Shown piece after piece: positions 1-4,786 of a stretch of DNA of 8,319 nt. The notes below the pieces were generated by a model. That model saw nothing but the letters and a program-made list of their open reading frames with translations, was not told the origin of the DNA and made no database searches. This DNA is from an uncultured Bacilli bacterium (lineage in GTDB: Bacteria; Bacillota_I; Bacilli_A; RF39; UBA660): positions 1 through 8,319 of the forward strand of contig CANPZJ010000034.1 in NCBI GenBank assembly GCA_947588795.1. The letters are read 5' to 3'. The translations under genes were made by a program, and so were the position numbers. The number at the start of each line of letters is the position of its first letter. The first letter of the stretch is position 1.

Positions 1-79
1 TTATATTAAAATTTTCATTTTAATATCTTCTTTCATCTAGTGTATCTTGTTTTCCATAAAACTTTTCACACTATCATGC
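1..79. other. Short AT-rich flank with a perfect A/T inverted repeat
   Basis: No gene is supported here. Positions 3-12 (ATATTAAAAT) and 17-26 form a perfect 10-bp inverted repeat around a TTTC loop. It is entirely A/T and so weak as a hairpin. It could be part of the terminator of a gene lying to the left. Short minus-strand frames of about a dozen codons exist but have no ribosome binding site. Confidence 0.35.
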
Positions 80-105
80 AAAAAAAGAAATAGAATCTAT
101 TTCTT
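80..105 (-). terminator. Intrinsic terminator of the rpsP-khpA operon
   Basis: Read on the minus strand, AAGAAATAG pairs perfectly with CTATTTCTT (positions 97-105 and 85-93) around a 3-nt loop, followed by a run of seven T. The stem overlaps the khpA stop codon, so the operon ends directly after khpA. Confidence 0.85.
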
Positions 106-349
106 AAAACGAATCAATATTAATTTTTACTTTTGGCAAATTATTAACGGCCGCAAAAGCTTGAATTAAAGTTCTAATAGATGTAGACATTTTACCGCTT
201 TTGCCAATAACTCTCCCCATATCATCTTCAGGTACTAATATTTCTAAAATTGTTATATCATCATCCGCTTGAAATTCAGATACTTTAACAAGTTCTGGTT
301 CTTTTACAATACCTTTTACTAAATATTCTGCAAACTCTACAACATTCAT
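104..349 (-). CDS. khpA: KhpA, single KH-domain RNA-binding protein
   Basis: This 81-residue protein has the size and sequence of KhpA (YlqC/RNA-binding KH protein) of Bacillota. Its single KH domain carries the RNA-contacting GxxG loop as GKSG at residues 49-52, within the VIGKSGK motif. In other Bacillota KhpA pairs with KhpB (Jag/EloR) and binds many RNAs, affecting cell elongation and division; that role is inferred here from the family. It starts 19 bp after the rpsP stop codon with GAAGG upstream of the ATG, so the two genes are almost certainly co-transcribed. A terminator immediately follows, so rimM, trmD and rplS, which often continue this operon elsewhere, are not part of this transcript. 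Confidence 0.95.
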   Translation of the reverse strand: MNVVEFAEYLVKGIVKEPELVKVSEFQADDDITILEILVPEDDMGRVIGKSGKMSTSIRTLIQAFAAVNNLPKVKINIDSF

Positions 350-368
350 TATTTAATACCTTCTTTTA

Positions 369-647
369 CTATTTATTCTTTTTCTTTTTACTATCAGCAT
401 ATTTGGCCATAATACCAGCATGTGATAAAATATTTTTTACTGTATCAGTTGGCTCAGCCCCATTATTTAACCATTTTAAGGCTTTTTCTTCATCAATAGT
501 TACTTTATCTGCCCCTTTAATTGGGTCATAAGTTCCTACTGTTTCAATAAAACGGCCATCTCTTGGAAAGCGTGAATCAGCTGCTACTATTCTATAAAAT
601 GGTTTTTGTTTTGCTCCCATTCTTTTTAATCTTAATTTAACTGCCAT
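369..647 (-). CDS. rpsP: 30S ribosomal protein S16
   Basis: The 92-residue product is a clear bS16: it begins MAVKLRLKRMGAKQKPFYRI and continues with the characteristic RFPRDGRFIETVGTYDP segment (residues 26-42), and ends in a basic lysine-rich tail. S16 is an early-to-intermediate assembly protein of the 30S subunit that binds 16S rRNA. Length is normal for the family. The start is fixed by a perfect AAAGGAGG ribosome binding site six bases before the ATG. It is transcribed from a strong sigma-A promoter (674-702) as the first gene of an rpsP-khpA operon. Nothing is odd in the coding sequence. Confidence 0.98.
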   Translation of the reverse strand: MAVKLRLKRMGAKQKPFYRIVAADSRFPRDGRFIETVGTYDPIKGADKVTIDEEKALKWLNNGAEPTDTVKNILSHAGIMAKYADSKKKKNK

Positions 648-673
648 ACTTTGCCTCCTTTTTTACTACTAAT

Positions 674-702
674 AATATATCATAACACATAAAGAGTGTC
701 AA
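674..702 (-). promoter_or_regulatory. Strong sigma-A promoter of rpsP-khpA
   Basis: On the minus strand TTGACA (697-702) is followed by a 17-bp spacer and TATATT (674-679), preceded by a TGA extended -10 element. The transcript would start near 667, giving a 5' leader of about 20 nt that holds the AAAGGAGG site. The -35 box lies inside an inverted repeat (695-720). Confidence 0.88.
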
Positions 703-720
703 CAATTTTTCGTTGACACT
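695..720 (-). promoter_or_regulatory. Perfect inverted repeat overlapping rpsP -35 box and cotE stop codon
   Basis: AGTGTCAAC (695-703) and GTTGACACT (712-720) form a perfect 9-bp dyad with an 8-nt centre. In the minus-strand RNA it would be a hairpin at the very end of the cotE message, followed only by a weak U-containing stretch (CTCTTT). It may act as the cotE terminator. The downstream arm contains the TTGACA of the rpsP promoter, so an operator is the alternative. Confidence 0.5.
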
Positions 721-1268
721 TATTTTTCTTCTTCGACTACTTCAGTTTCTAAATAGTCTTCATTAATTTTATCTACTTCAGTATCTATTTCATTATCGTC
801 AACTAATTCTTCATAATCATCATCTAAATCTTCAACAGATATTTTAACTTTAGTATTACCAACAATTTCAACCCCTAGTTCTTTTTCAATATTAAGTTCA
901 ACTAGATCATTTTTAATTTTAACATCCGTTACCGTTGGTTGCTTTAAACTTCTTACAATAATCTCGGAATTATTATCTAAGACTGTATCATTTTTAAGTG
1001 GCACATTCATTTTATCAGTATAAGAATATCTTTTGGTACTAACGGCTGTTTTGGTATCATTATCATAGGAATACCAAACATTAACATCAAATGTACCATT
1101 AATTAGTACACTACCATTATTATTGGTGCCATTAAAATTATTGTTGATAACCCAGCATCCTAAAACTGTATCAGGTCTTTCTTCTGTTTCTAAAGTAAAA
1201 GTATCACCACTAGTTTTCTTTGCTTTACCAATAACCGCTTTAGTTACAATTTCTCTAAAATTAGACAA
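720..1268 (-). CDS. cotE: CotE-like outer spore coat morphogenetic protein
   Basis: The product aligns along its length with Bacillus subtilis CotE as I recall it: FREIVTKAVIGKAKK at the N-terminus, VLGCWVIN (about residues 35-42), DVNVWYSY (about 61-68), EVVG/VGNTKVKISVE in the second half, and a strongly acidic tail from about residue 147. CotE directs assembly of the outer coat on the forespore from the mother cell. I chose the TTG at 1266-1268 over the GTG at 1275-1277: the TTG aligns with the family N-terminus, gives 182 residues against 181 in B. subtilis, and lies 8 nt after the GGGAG site, whereas the GTG overlaps that site. Upstream is a CATACATTA box fitting a mother-cell sigma factor. 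The gene is divergent from alkD. Its position beside rpsP appears to be incidental. Confidence 0.88.
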   Translation of the reverse strand: MSNFREIVTKAVIGKAKKTSGDTFTLETEERPDTVLGCWVINNNFNGTNNNGSVLINGTFDVNVWYSYDNDTKTAVSTKRYSYTDKMNVPLKNDTVLDNNSEIIVRSLKQPTVTDVKIKNDLVELNIEKELGVEIVGNTKVKISVEDLDDDYEELVDDNEIDTEVDKINEDYLETEVVEEEK

Positions 1269-1276
1269 ATTTATCA

Positions 1277-1295
1277 CTCCCTAATTTAATGTATG
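1277..1295 (-). promoter_or_regulatory. Candidate mother-cell (sigma-E/sigma-K) -10 box and ribosome binding site of cotE
   Basis: On the minus strand CATACATTA (1287-1295) matches the CATAnnnTA consensus of sigma-K and the CATACAnT pattern of sigma-E -10 boxes; B. subtilis cotE is known to use both. No convincing -35 (AC or ATA) was seen at the right distance. The AGGGAG ribosome binding site at 1277-1282 would sit at the very start of the transcript. Confidence 0.5.
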
Positions 1296-1348
1296 CAATT
1301 AACCTAAAAAAGAACACAAAAGTCTATCTTTTTCTATTCAATTTAATT

Positions 1349-1368
1349 TATAATATCTTTAGGTGATC
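1349..1368 (+). promoter_or_regulatory. alkD -10 box with immediately following ribosome binding site
   Basis: TATAAT at 1349-1354 is followed after 6 nt by AGGTGATC at 1361-1368, a perfect complement of the last eight bases expected at the 16S rRNA 3' end. The ATG follows 2 nt later. The mRNA leader would be only about 10 nt. The -35 region (about 1326-1331) is poor. Confidence 0.6.
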
Positions 1369-1370
1369 TT

Positions 1371-2057
1371 ATGAATACTTTAAACTTACTTAATCCTTAT
1401 ATAGATCAAAAGTATAAATTATTCCAAGAAAAAATATGTCAAACTAATTATGAAATACTAGGAGTAAAAATACCTATTTTAAGAAATATTGCTAAAAAAT
1501 TATTAAAAGAACATAATTACTCTTATCTTTTAAATAATATAGATAATAAATATTTTGAAGATGTAATGTTAAAAGCAATTATTATTGGTAATGCTAAAGT
1601 AAGTTATGAAGAAAAATTAAATTTAATAACTAACTTTTTACCTTTAATTGATAATTGGGCTGTTTGTGATATTTTAGTGGGTGAACTTAAATTTATCAAA
1701 GGTAATGAAGATGAATTTTTAAATTTTATTAATCCTTTATTTAAATCTACTTATGAATATCCATTAAGATTTGCTTTTGTTATTTTACTTAACTATTATA
1801 TTAATGATAATTATATTGATATGGTATTAGATAAATGCCTAAATATCAAAAGTGATTACTATTATGTTAAGATGGCAATAAGTTGGACTTTATCTATTGC
1901 TTTAGTTAAATATTTTGCTAAGACTTTAAAGTTTATGCAAGGACATAAAAATGAGTTTGATAAATGGATTTACAACAAAGCTTTACAAAAAGCTAGAGAA
2001 AGTTTCAGAATAGATGATGATAAAAAGTCTATTTTACAAAAAGCTAAAATAAAATAA
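1371..2057 (+). CDS. AlkD-type DNA alkylation repair protein
   Basis: The 228-residue protein belongs to the DNA alkylation repair (AlkC/AlkD, HEAT-like repeat) family. Visible signatures are GVKIPILR (31-38), FEDVMLKAIIIG (62-73), IDNWAVCD (93-100), YPLRFAFVILLNYYI (130-144), YYVKMAISWTLS (164-175) and NKALQKARESFR (182-193). W96, D100 and W172 fall where the catalytic or DNA-contacting W109, D113 and W187 of Bacillus cereus AlkD are expected, so glycosylase activity on N3- or N7-alkylated purines is plausible. AlkD homologues flip no base and trap the damaged backbone. The start is supported by AGGTGATC two nt upstream. It is a single-gene unit divergent from cotE. No T-rich terminator follows; two palindromes do. 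Inactive AlkD2-like paralogues exist, so activity is inferred. Confidence 0.9.
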   Translation: MNTLNLLNPYIDQKYKLFQEKICQTNYEILGVKIPILRNIAKKLLKEHNYSYLLNNIDNKYFEDVMLKAIIIGNAKVSYEEKLNLITNFLPLIDNWAVCDILVGELKFIKGNEDEFLNFINPLFKSTYEYPLRFAFVILLNYYINDNYIDMVLDKCLNIKSDYYYVKMAISWTLSIALVKYFAKTLKFMQGHKNEFDKWIYNKALQKARESFRIDDDKKSILQKAKIK

Positions 2058-2070
2058 TTTACAATTTTCA

Positions 2071-2098
2071 ACCATTTTGTCGACATCGACAAAATGGT
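2071..2098. repeat. Palindrome P1 of a 13+2+13 family
   Basis: Perfect 13-bp arms around a CA centre: outer arm ACCATTTT, inner half GTCGA, then the exact complements. It lies 13 bp after the alkD stop codon. No T-run follows on either strand, so it is not a classical intrinsic terminator. It shares the outer 8 bp with P2 but not the inner 5 bp. Confidence 0.85.
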
Positions 2099-2158
2099 AA
2101 TCAAATGTATTATTTTGCAACTCGTTTTACAATTAGCTTTTACTTTATTGAAACCACT

Positions 2159-2186
2159 ACCATTTTCCCCATGTGGGGAAAATGGT
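2159..2186. repeat. Palindrome P2 of the same 13+2+13 family
   Basis: Perfect 13-bp arms around TG: outer arm ACCATTTT as in P1, inner half CCCCA pairing with TGGGG. Four inner positions differ from P1 in both arms, with pairing kept. It lies 34 bp beyond the dinD stop codon and 88 bp from P1. Confidence 0.85.
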
Positions 2187-2220
2187 AACTAATATTTTAA
2201 CTCTTAGGTATTCGATTAAA

Positions 2221-3072
2221 TTATTTCAATAAAATTTTCTTTTCCTTTTCTAATTTTTTAAGACTTTCTTTGGGTGTAGGCATATCTTCAGGCATAGTTC
2301 CACCAATATCTTTAATAGCTTTTCTTACCTTTTTACCTACTTCATAATGAACAGAGTTAGCATTTTCTTCACCTTGTACATTATCTTTAATTAGTCTTTG
2401 CTTTGTTTGATTTATTCTAAATAGATTTGCAACTAATTCATCTTCATTCATATTATCTAAAATATCTTCTCTATATCTTAAACCTTTTCTATTAGCAATA
2501 TCATTGGCAGTTTCACCATTATATAATCCTTTATAACCAGCATTATGAAACTTATCAAAGTTCTTTACTCCAGCTTTCTTAGCAGTTTGATTTAAAGAAA
2601 AATTACCCTTTCTAGTTAAATCTCTTTGATAAAATCTTTTTTCATCTTCTGATAATTTATCATATTCCATTTCAGTTATTTCCATTTTTCTTGTTTGAAC
2701 TGCAAAATAAGTTTGGCCTAAAGCAACTGATTTTTTTCTAGGGTTTGAATTCTGAACTATTAAATAACAAGCATATCTAGATAAGTGATAGTCTATAACA
2801 TTTTGAATGTTACCTTTGCCACCTACTATCGGTTTCCTGAACTCAGGAAAGTGATCATTAACATTATTATTACTAGTTTCACATGCAATCATTGCTCGCT
2901 TAATAACTTTATGAAAATTTTCCCATTTACTATATTCTAGTATTGGCATTAATTCACGAGCTCCCCAATATTCATCACCATATTCATCAATATGTTTAAT
3001 ATCTTCAAATATTTTTTCATTATAATCAATTAAATTATTTTTCATAAAATCTTCTATCCTTTCTTTTAACAT
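2221..3072 (-). CDS. dinD: DinD-family (damage-inducible protein D) protein
   Basis: The 283-residue product matches DinD throughout. Residues about 25-135 form a BRO-N-like putative DNA-binding domain (YWGARELMPILEYSKWENF at 35-53, LSRYACYLIVQN at 97-108, GQTYFAVQTRK at 119-129). The C-terminal region has GYKGLYNGETANDIANRKGL (179-198), ANLFRINQTKQRL (215-227) and GGTMPEDMPTP (257-267). E. coli DinD is SOS-induced and inhibits RecA strand exchange; that function is only inferred here. No Gram-positive LexA box (GAAC-N4-GTTC) is visible upstream. The first ATG has no ribosome binding site and sits 5 nt after a hairpin (3078-3105). A start at Met10, with a weak GAAAGG upstream, is an alternative. 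It is flanked on both sides by related palindromes and is probably an accessory gene. E. coli DinD is about the same length. Confidence 0.92.
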   Translation of the reverse strand: MLKERIEDFMKNNLIDYNEKIFEDIKHIDEYGDEYWGARELMPILEYSKWENFHKVIKRAMIACETSNNNVNDHFPEFRKPIVGGKGNIQNVIDYHLSRYACYLIVQNSNPRKKSVALGQTYFAVQTRKMEITEMEYDKLSEDEKRFYQRDLTRKGNFSLNQTAKKAGVKNFDKFHNAGYKGLYNGETANDIANRKGLRYREDILDNMNEDELVANLFRINQTKQRLIKDNVQGEENANSVHYEVGKKVRKAIKDIGGTMPEDMPTPKESLKKLEKEKKILLK

Positions 3073-3077
3073 TTTTT

Positions 3078-3105
3078 ATTGGCTTGTTGAAATCAACATG
3101 CCAAT
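3078..3105. terminator. 28-bp hairpin before the dinD start; terminator-like on the plus strand
   Basis: Left arm ATTGGCTTGTTGA (3078-3090) and right arm TCAACATGCCAAT (3093-3105) pair with one mismatch around AA. On the plus strand the hairpin is followed by CTTTTTGCTTTTATTTTTTT, a good intrinsic terminator facing away from dinD. On the minus strand it ends 5 nt before the dinD ATG, where it could act as an operator or an mRNA hairpin at the start codon. No plus-strand gene is present to need a terminator. Confidence 0.6.
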
Positions 3106-3135
3106 CTTTTTGCTTTTATTTTTTTATGAAATTTT

Positions 3136-3163
3136 ACGATTTAGGAGTAAACTCCAAAATGGC
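3136..3163. repeat. Palindrome P3, degenerate copy of the 13+2+13 family
   Basis: Left arm ACGATTTAGGAGT, centre AA, right arm ACTCCAAAATGGC; 10 of 13 positions pair. The outer arms ACGATTTA and AAAATGGC resemble ACCATTTT and AAAATGGT of P1 and P2, while the inner GGAGT/ACTCC is perfectly paired and differs from both. Confidence 0.6.
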
Positions 3164-3189
3164 CATTTATTTTAATTTTTCCAACTTTT

Positions 3190-3217
3190 ATAATTTTGTT
3201 TGATACAACAAAATGAT
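3190..3217. repeat. Palindrome P4, degenerate copy of the 13+2+13 family
   Basis: ATTTTGTT and AACAAAAT pair inside a 28-bp unit that aligns without gaps to P1, including the trailing TAATYAAAT just outside the palindrome. The centre is degenerate (ATAATTTTGTTTG, AT, ACAACAAAATGAT). Same spacing class as P1-P3. Confidence 0.55.
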
Positions 3218-3246
3218 AATTAAATCTCAATTAATTTTGATTTATT

Positions 3247-3261
3247 TTAAAATATATACAT
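3247..3261 (-). other. Four-codon reading frame with strong ribosome binding site in repeat copy A
   Basis: On the minus strand GAGGGAGG (3271-3278) is followed after 9 nt by ATG TAT ATA TTT TAA (MYIF). A similar short frame occurs in repeat copy B. It is either a minimal leader peptide upstream of dinD or the stump of a gene whose body has been replaced. Translation is not demonstrated. Confidence 0.35.
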
Positions 3262-3361
3262 ATAAAATTTCCTCCCTCTACTTATATTATTTGCTTTTTT
3301 TCTTTGATTTCCTTTTTTTTCGTGAAATTTTTTATAAAAAACTTAAAAAAATAACATTTTT
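3262..3361 (-). repeat. Direct repeat copy A, upstream of dinD
   Basis: About 100 bp that match 5481-5579 in the same orientation. The first 56 bp (3306-3361) are identical; the rest has six substitutions and one indel, with GGAGG-type ribosome binding site retained. The 436-bp gap between dinD and the membrane protein gene (3073-3508) holds this repeat, two palindromes (P3, P4) and the dinD-proximal hairpin; no convincing gene was seen there. Confidence 0.85.
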
Positions 3362-3508
3362 GATGCTATTTTCATAATTTTTTTGACTTTATTTTATTGG
3401 TTAATGGCTTATACCTTATTAAAACAAGCACCATCAACTTTTTCATTTTTACTTGTATTTCATTTTGAATTAAATATCTTTATAATTATATCTATTCCTT
3501 TTATATCA

Positions 3509-4276
3509 TTATCTATGCAATGTAATATTTACAGCCGTATAAACATGATTCATATTGTCAAGCCGAGTAGCAAAATTACTATCTAATTTAGGCAAATTAT
3601 TTTTTAATTCTTTACCTCTAGGACTAAAATGAATTAAATCTTCTATTACTGCTATATTTTTAGGCAATTTCGCATAAATTTCTTCAATAGAATTATCACT
3701 ATTCAAAAGTGTTAGTCCCAAAATAATTTCTTTAATAAATTCATCAGAAACTCCTTGCGAAATCTTATCAAATAAATAGATTTCCCATTCTTCTTCTAAT
3801 TCTTGTTTTATTAAATTATTGAATTTAGTTACTGATGTATATAAATTTACTTTAGCCATAATTTTATTATTTTTGCCATTAGTATATTCTTTAATTTCTT
3901 TTTCTGTTTTAGCATTATTTTTTGATCTTGTATTATCAAATTCTTTTTCTTTTTGCTTACTTAATTCCATCAATTTTTTAATACATTCATCTTTTTTCTT
4001 TTCAAAGTGATTTGAAAGTGCATCAAATCCAAAAGCCATTGAAAACATACCACTTACAAATGCTAGTATTGGAAAAACATAATATAATACTATTTCAACA
4101 TTTTGACTAATAATATTTGCTTCAAATAATATCTTTGGTAAATGAACTGAAGCAAATATTAATCCAATAGTTAATATACCACCTAGTACTATTGCTAAAC
4201 CACTAGAAACAATTTTTTGTGCAATTCTATATTTTTTTACTTTATTATATATGTTATTTATATTATTATCTTTCAT
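3509..4276 (-). CDS. Two-pass membrane protein with cytosolic coiled coil, function unknown
   Basis: I do not recognise this 255-residue protein. Two hydrophobic segments are visible, about residues 22-46 and 58-84, separated by a short loop. They are followed by a charged, probably coiled-coil stretch (about 88-130, rich in K and E) and a helical soluble C-terminus. No catalytic motif was seen. The start is well supported: AGGGGGG lies 8 nt upstream of the ATG, behind a near-consensus sigma-A promoter. The N-terminal 2TM plus coiled coil layout recalls membrane effectors of the SLATT type found in defence and conflict loci, but I see no diagnostic residue, so this is a structural analogy only. 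It lies between a DinD gene and two small-RNA units, inside a segment bracketed by direct repeats. Codon use is as A/T-rich as its neighbours. Confidence 0.8.
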   Translation of the reverse strand: MKDNNINNIYNKVKKYRIAQKIVSSGLAIVLGGILTIGLIFASVHLPKILFEANIISQNVEIVLYYVFPILAFVSGMFSMAFGFDALSNHFEKKKDECIKKLMELSKQKEKEFDNTRSKNNAKTEKEIKEYTNGKNNKIMAKVNLYTSVTKFNNLIKQELEEEWEIYLFDKISQGVSDEFIKEIILGLTLLNSDNSIEEIYAKLPKNIAVIEDLIHFSPRGKELKNNLPKLDSNFATRLDNMNHVYTAVNITLHR

Positions 4277-4326
4277 TAAAAATTCCCCCCTATTTTATTA
4301 AAAGTTAACCCCTTGTTGCTAGATAA

Positions 4327-4355
4327 AGTATAACGCGTTTGTAAAAAAATGTCAA
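4327..4355 (-). promoter_or_regulatory. Near-consensus sigma-A promoter of the membrane protein gene
   Basis: On the minus strand TTGACA (4350-4355), 17-bp spacer, TATACT (4327-4332). The transcript would start near 4320, leaving a leader of about 45 nt with an AGGGGGG ribosome binding site. The strength suggests constitutive expression unless repressed. Confidence 0.85.
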
Positions 4356-4473
4356 ATTTAGTGCTATTGTTAACATTGTAATTGACTTTAAACAAAGTTA
4401 AATTATGAAAACAAATATTTTATAATATGTGCAAATTAATATTCGTTTATTTCATTATAAAATACTTAAATAC

Positions 4474-4502
4474 AAAAAAGCACTAATCAAACGACTAGTG
4501 CT
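4474..4502 (-). terminator. Intrinsic terminator T2, end of small RNA unit 2
   Basis: On the minus strand AGCACTAG pairs with TTAGTGCT (7 Watson-Crick pairs plus one G-U; positions 4495-4502 and 4479-4486) around an 8-nt loop, followed by six T. It resembles terminator T1 at the core: TAGTC, four or five bases, GATTAG. Confidence 0.85.
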
Positions 4503-4532
4503 AAATAATTGTTCCGTTTAAGGAACCAATGT
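4474..4532 (-). ncRNA. Candidate small RNA 2 (about 58 nt)
   Basis: This stretch runs from the predicted start point just downstream of a consensus promoter to terminator T2. Its 5' half can form a hairpin with stem GTTCC/GGAAC and loop TTAAAC, and the 3' half is the terminator. It contains no reading frame with a ribosome binding site. The unit appears to be a diverged tandem relative of RNA 1: same promoter type, related terminator core, and a TTAGACA at its 5' edge. Function is unknown. Expression is predicted, not shown. Confidence 0.55.
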
Positions 4533-4537
4533 CTAAC

Positions 4538-4566
4538 ATTTTAATTTATTATTATGTGCTTGTCAA
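4538..4566 (-). promoter_or_regulatory. Consensus sigma-A promoter of small RNA 2
   Basis: On the minus strand TTGACA (4561-4566), 17-bp spacer, TAAAAT (4538-4543). It lies between terminators T1 and T2, with no coding sequence to serve, which is the main argument for an independent RNA gene. Confidence 0.75.
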
Positions 4567-4614
4567 ATTTTTATCATAAATAATATACTTGTATTGTTTT
4601 ACCATATGAAAATT

Positions 4615-4642
4615 AAAAAAGCTAATCATATTGACTAGCTTT
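4615..4642 (-). terminator. Intrinsic terminator T1, end of small RNA unit 1 and of the PemK gene
   Basis: On the minus strand AAAGCTAGTC pairs with GATTAGCTTT (one G-U; positions 4633-4642 and 4618-4627) around a 5-nt loop and is followed by a T-run. It would end both the small RNA and any transcript reading through from the PemK gene. Confidence 0.87.
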
Positions 4643-4719
4643 GTCTATGCCTATCGGCACCTGTCATAGTATAATACCATTTAGGTACGATACTGTCTAA
4701 GCATTTCTGCTCCTGTATC
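4615..4719 (-). ncRNA. Candidate structured small RNA 1 (about 105 nt) with two tandem 23-nt hairpin motifs
   Basis: The RNA would begin at or next to the first motif, directly after a sigma-A-like promoter, and end at terminator T1. Motif 1 (4694-4716) reads ACAGG, stem AGCA, loop GAAA, stem TGCT, TAGACA. Motif 2 (4642-4664) reads ACAGG, stem TGCC, loop GATA, stem GGCA, TAGACA. The flanks are identical while the stems differ and still pair, and the loops are GNNA. Motif 1 can be closed by GATAC/GTATC. Alternatively the linker folds as AGTAT, GTACC, loop TAAAT, GGTAT, ATACT, which competes with that closing stem. No reading frame is present. It does not match any RNA family I can recall. Confidence 0.65.
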
Positions 4720-4722
4720 TAC

Positions 4723-4751
4723 ATACTACAATAATATTTTATTCTAGTCAA
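4723..4751 (-). promoter_or_regulatory. Sigma-A-like promoter of small RNA 1
   Basis: On the minus strand TTGACT (4746-4751), 17-bp spacer, TAGTAT (4723-4728). The predicted start falls at 4716-4719, exactly at the first ACAGG motif. The -10 is a 4/6 match, so it is weaker than the RNA 2 promoter. Confidence 0.6.
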
Positions 4752-4786
4752 GTAATTTTATCCAACATTTTGTTAATTTTTTAACA

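Noticed and set aside
3157..3168. AAATGGCCATTT palindrome
   Set aside because: Only 6-bp arms; it overlaps the right arm of P3 and is explained by the P3 copy plus flanking A/T sequence.
3428..3460. TGA read as tryptophan (Mollicute code)
   Set aside because: All recognised genes use TGG for tryptophan and are full length with TGA treated as stop.
3395..3511. Possible frameshifted C-terminal extension of the membrane protein
   Set aside because: About 18 stop-free codons exist in another frame after the stop, but A/T-rich DNA gives such runs by chance and no family length is known for comparison.
3383..3586. 67-codon plus-strand frame
   Set aside because: Starts with TTG, no ribosome binding site, low-complexity hydrophobic product, and it overlaps the 3' end of the membrane protein gene in antisense.
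3819..4010. Plus-strand frame opposite the membrane protein gene
   Set aside because: Shadow of the coiled-coil region read in antisense; leucine/serine/phenylalanine-rich with no ribosome binding site.
4508..4529. GTTCC and GGAAC dyad as a LexA (SOS) box
   Set aside because: The Gram-positive box is GAAC-N4-GTTC; here the half-sites are in the opposite order with a 6-nt centre, which better fits an RNA hairpin.
4642..4716. CRISPR-like array
   Set aside because: Only two motif copies, with paired variable stems rather than spacers, and no cas gene nearby.
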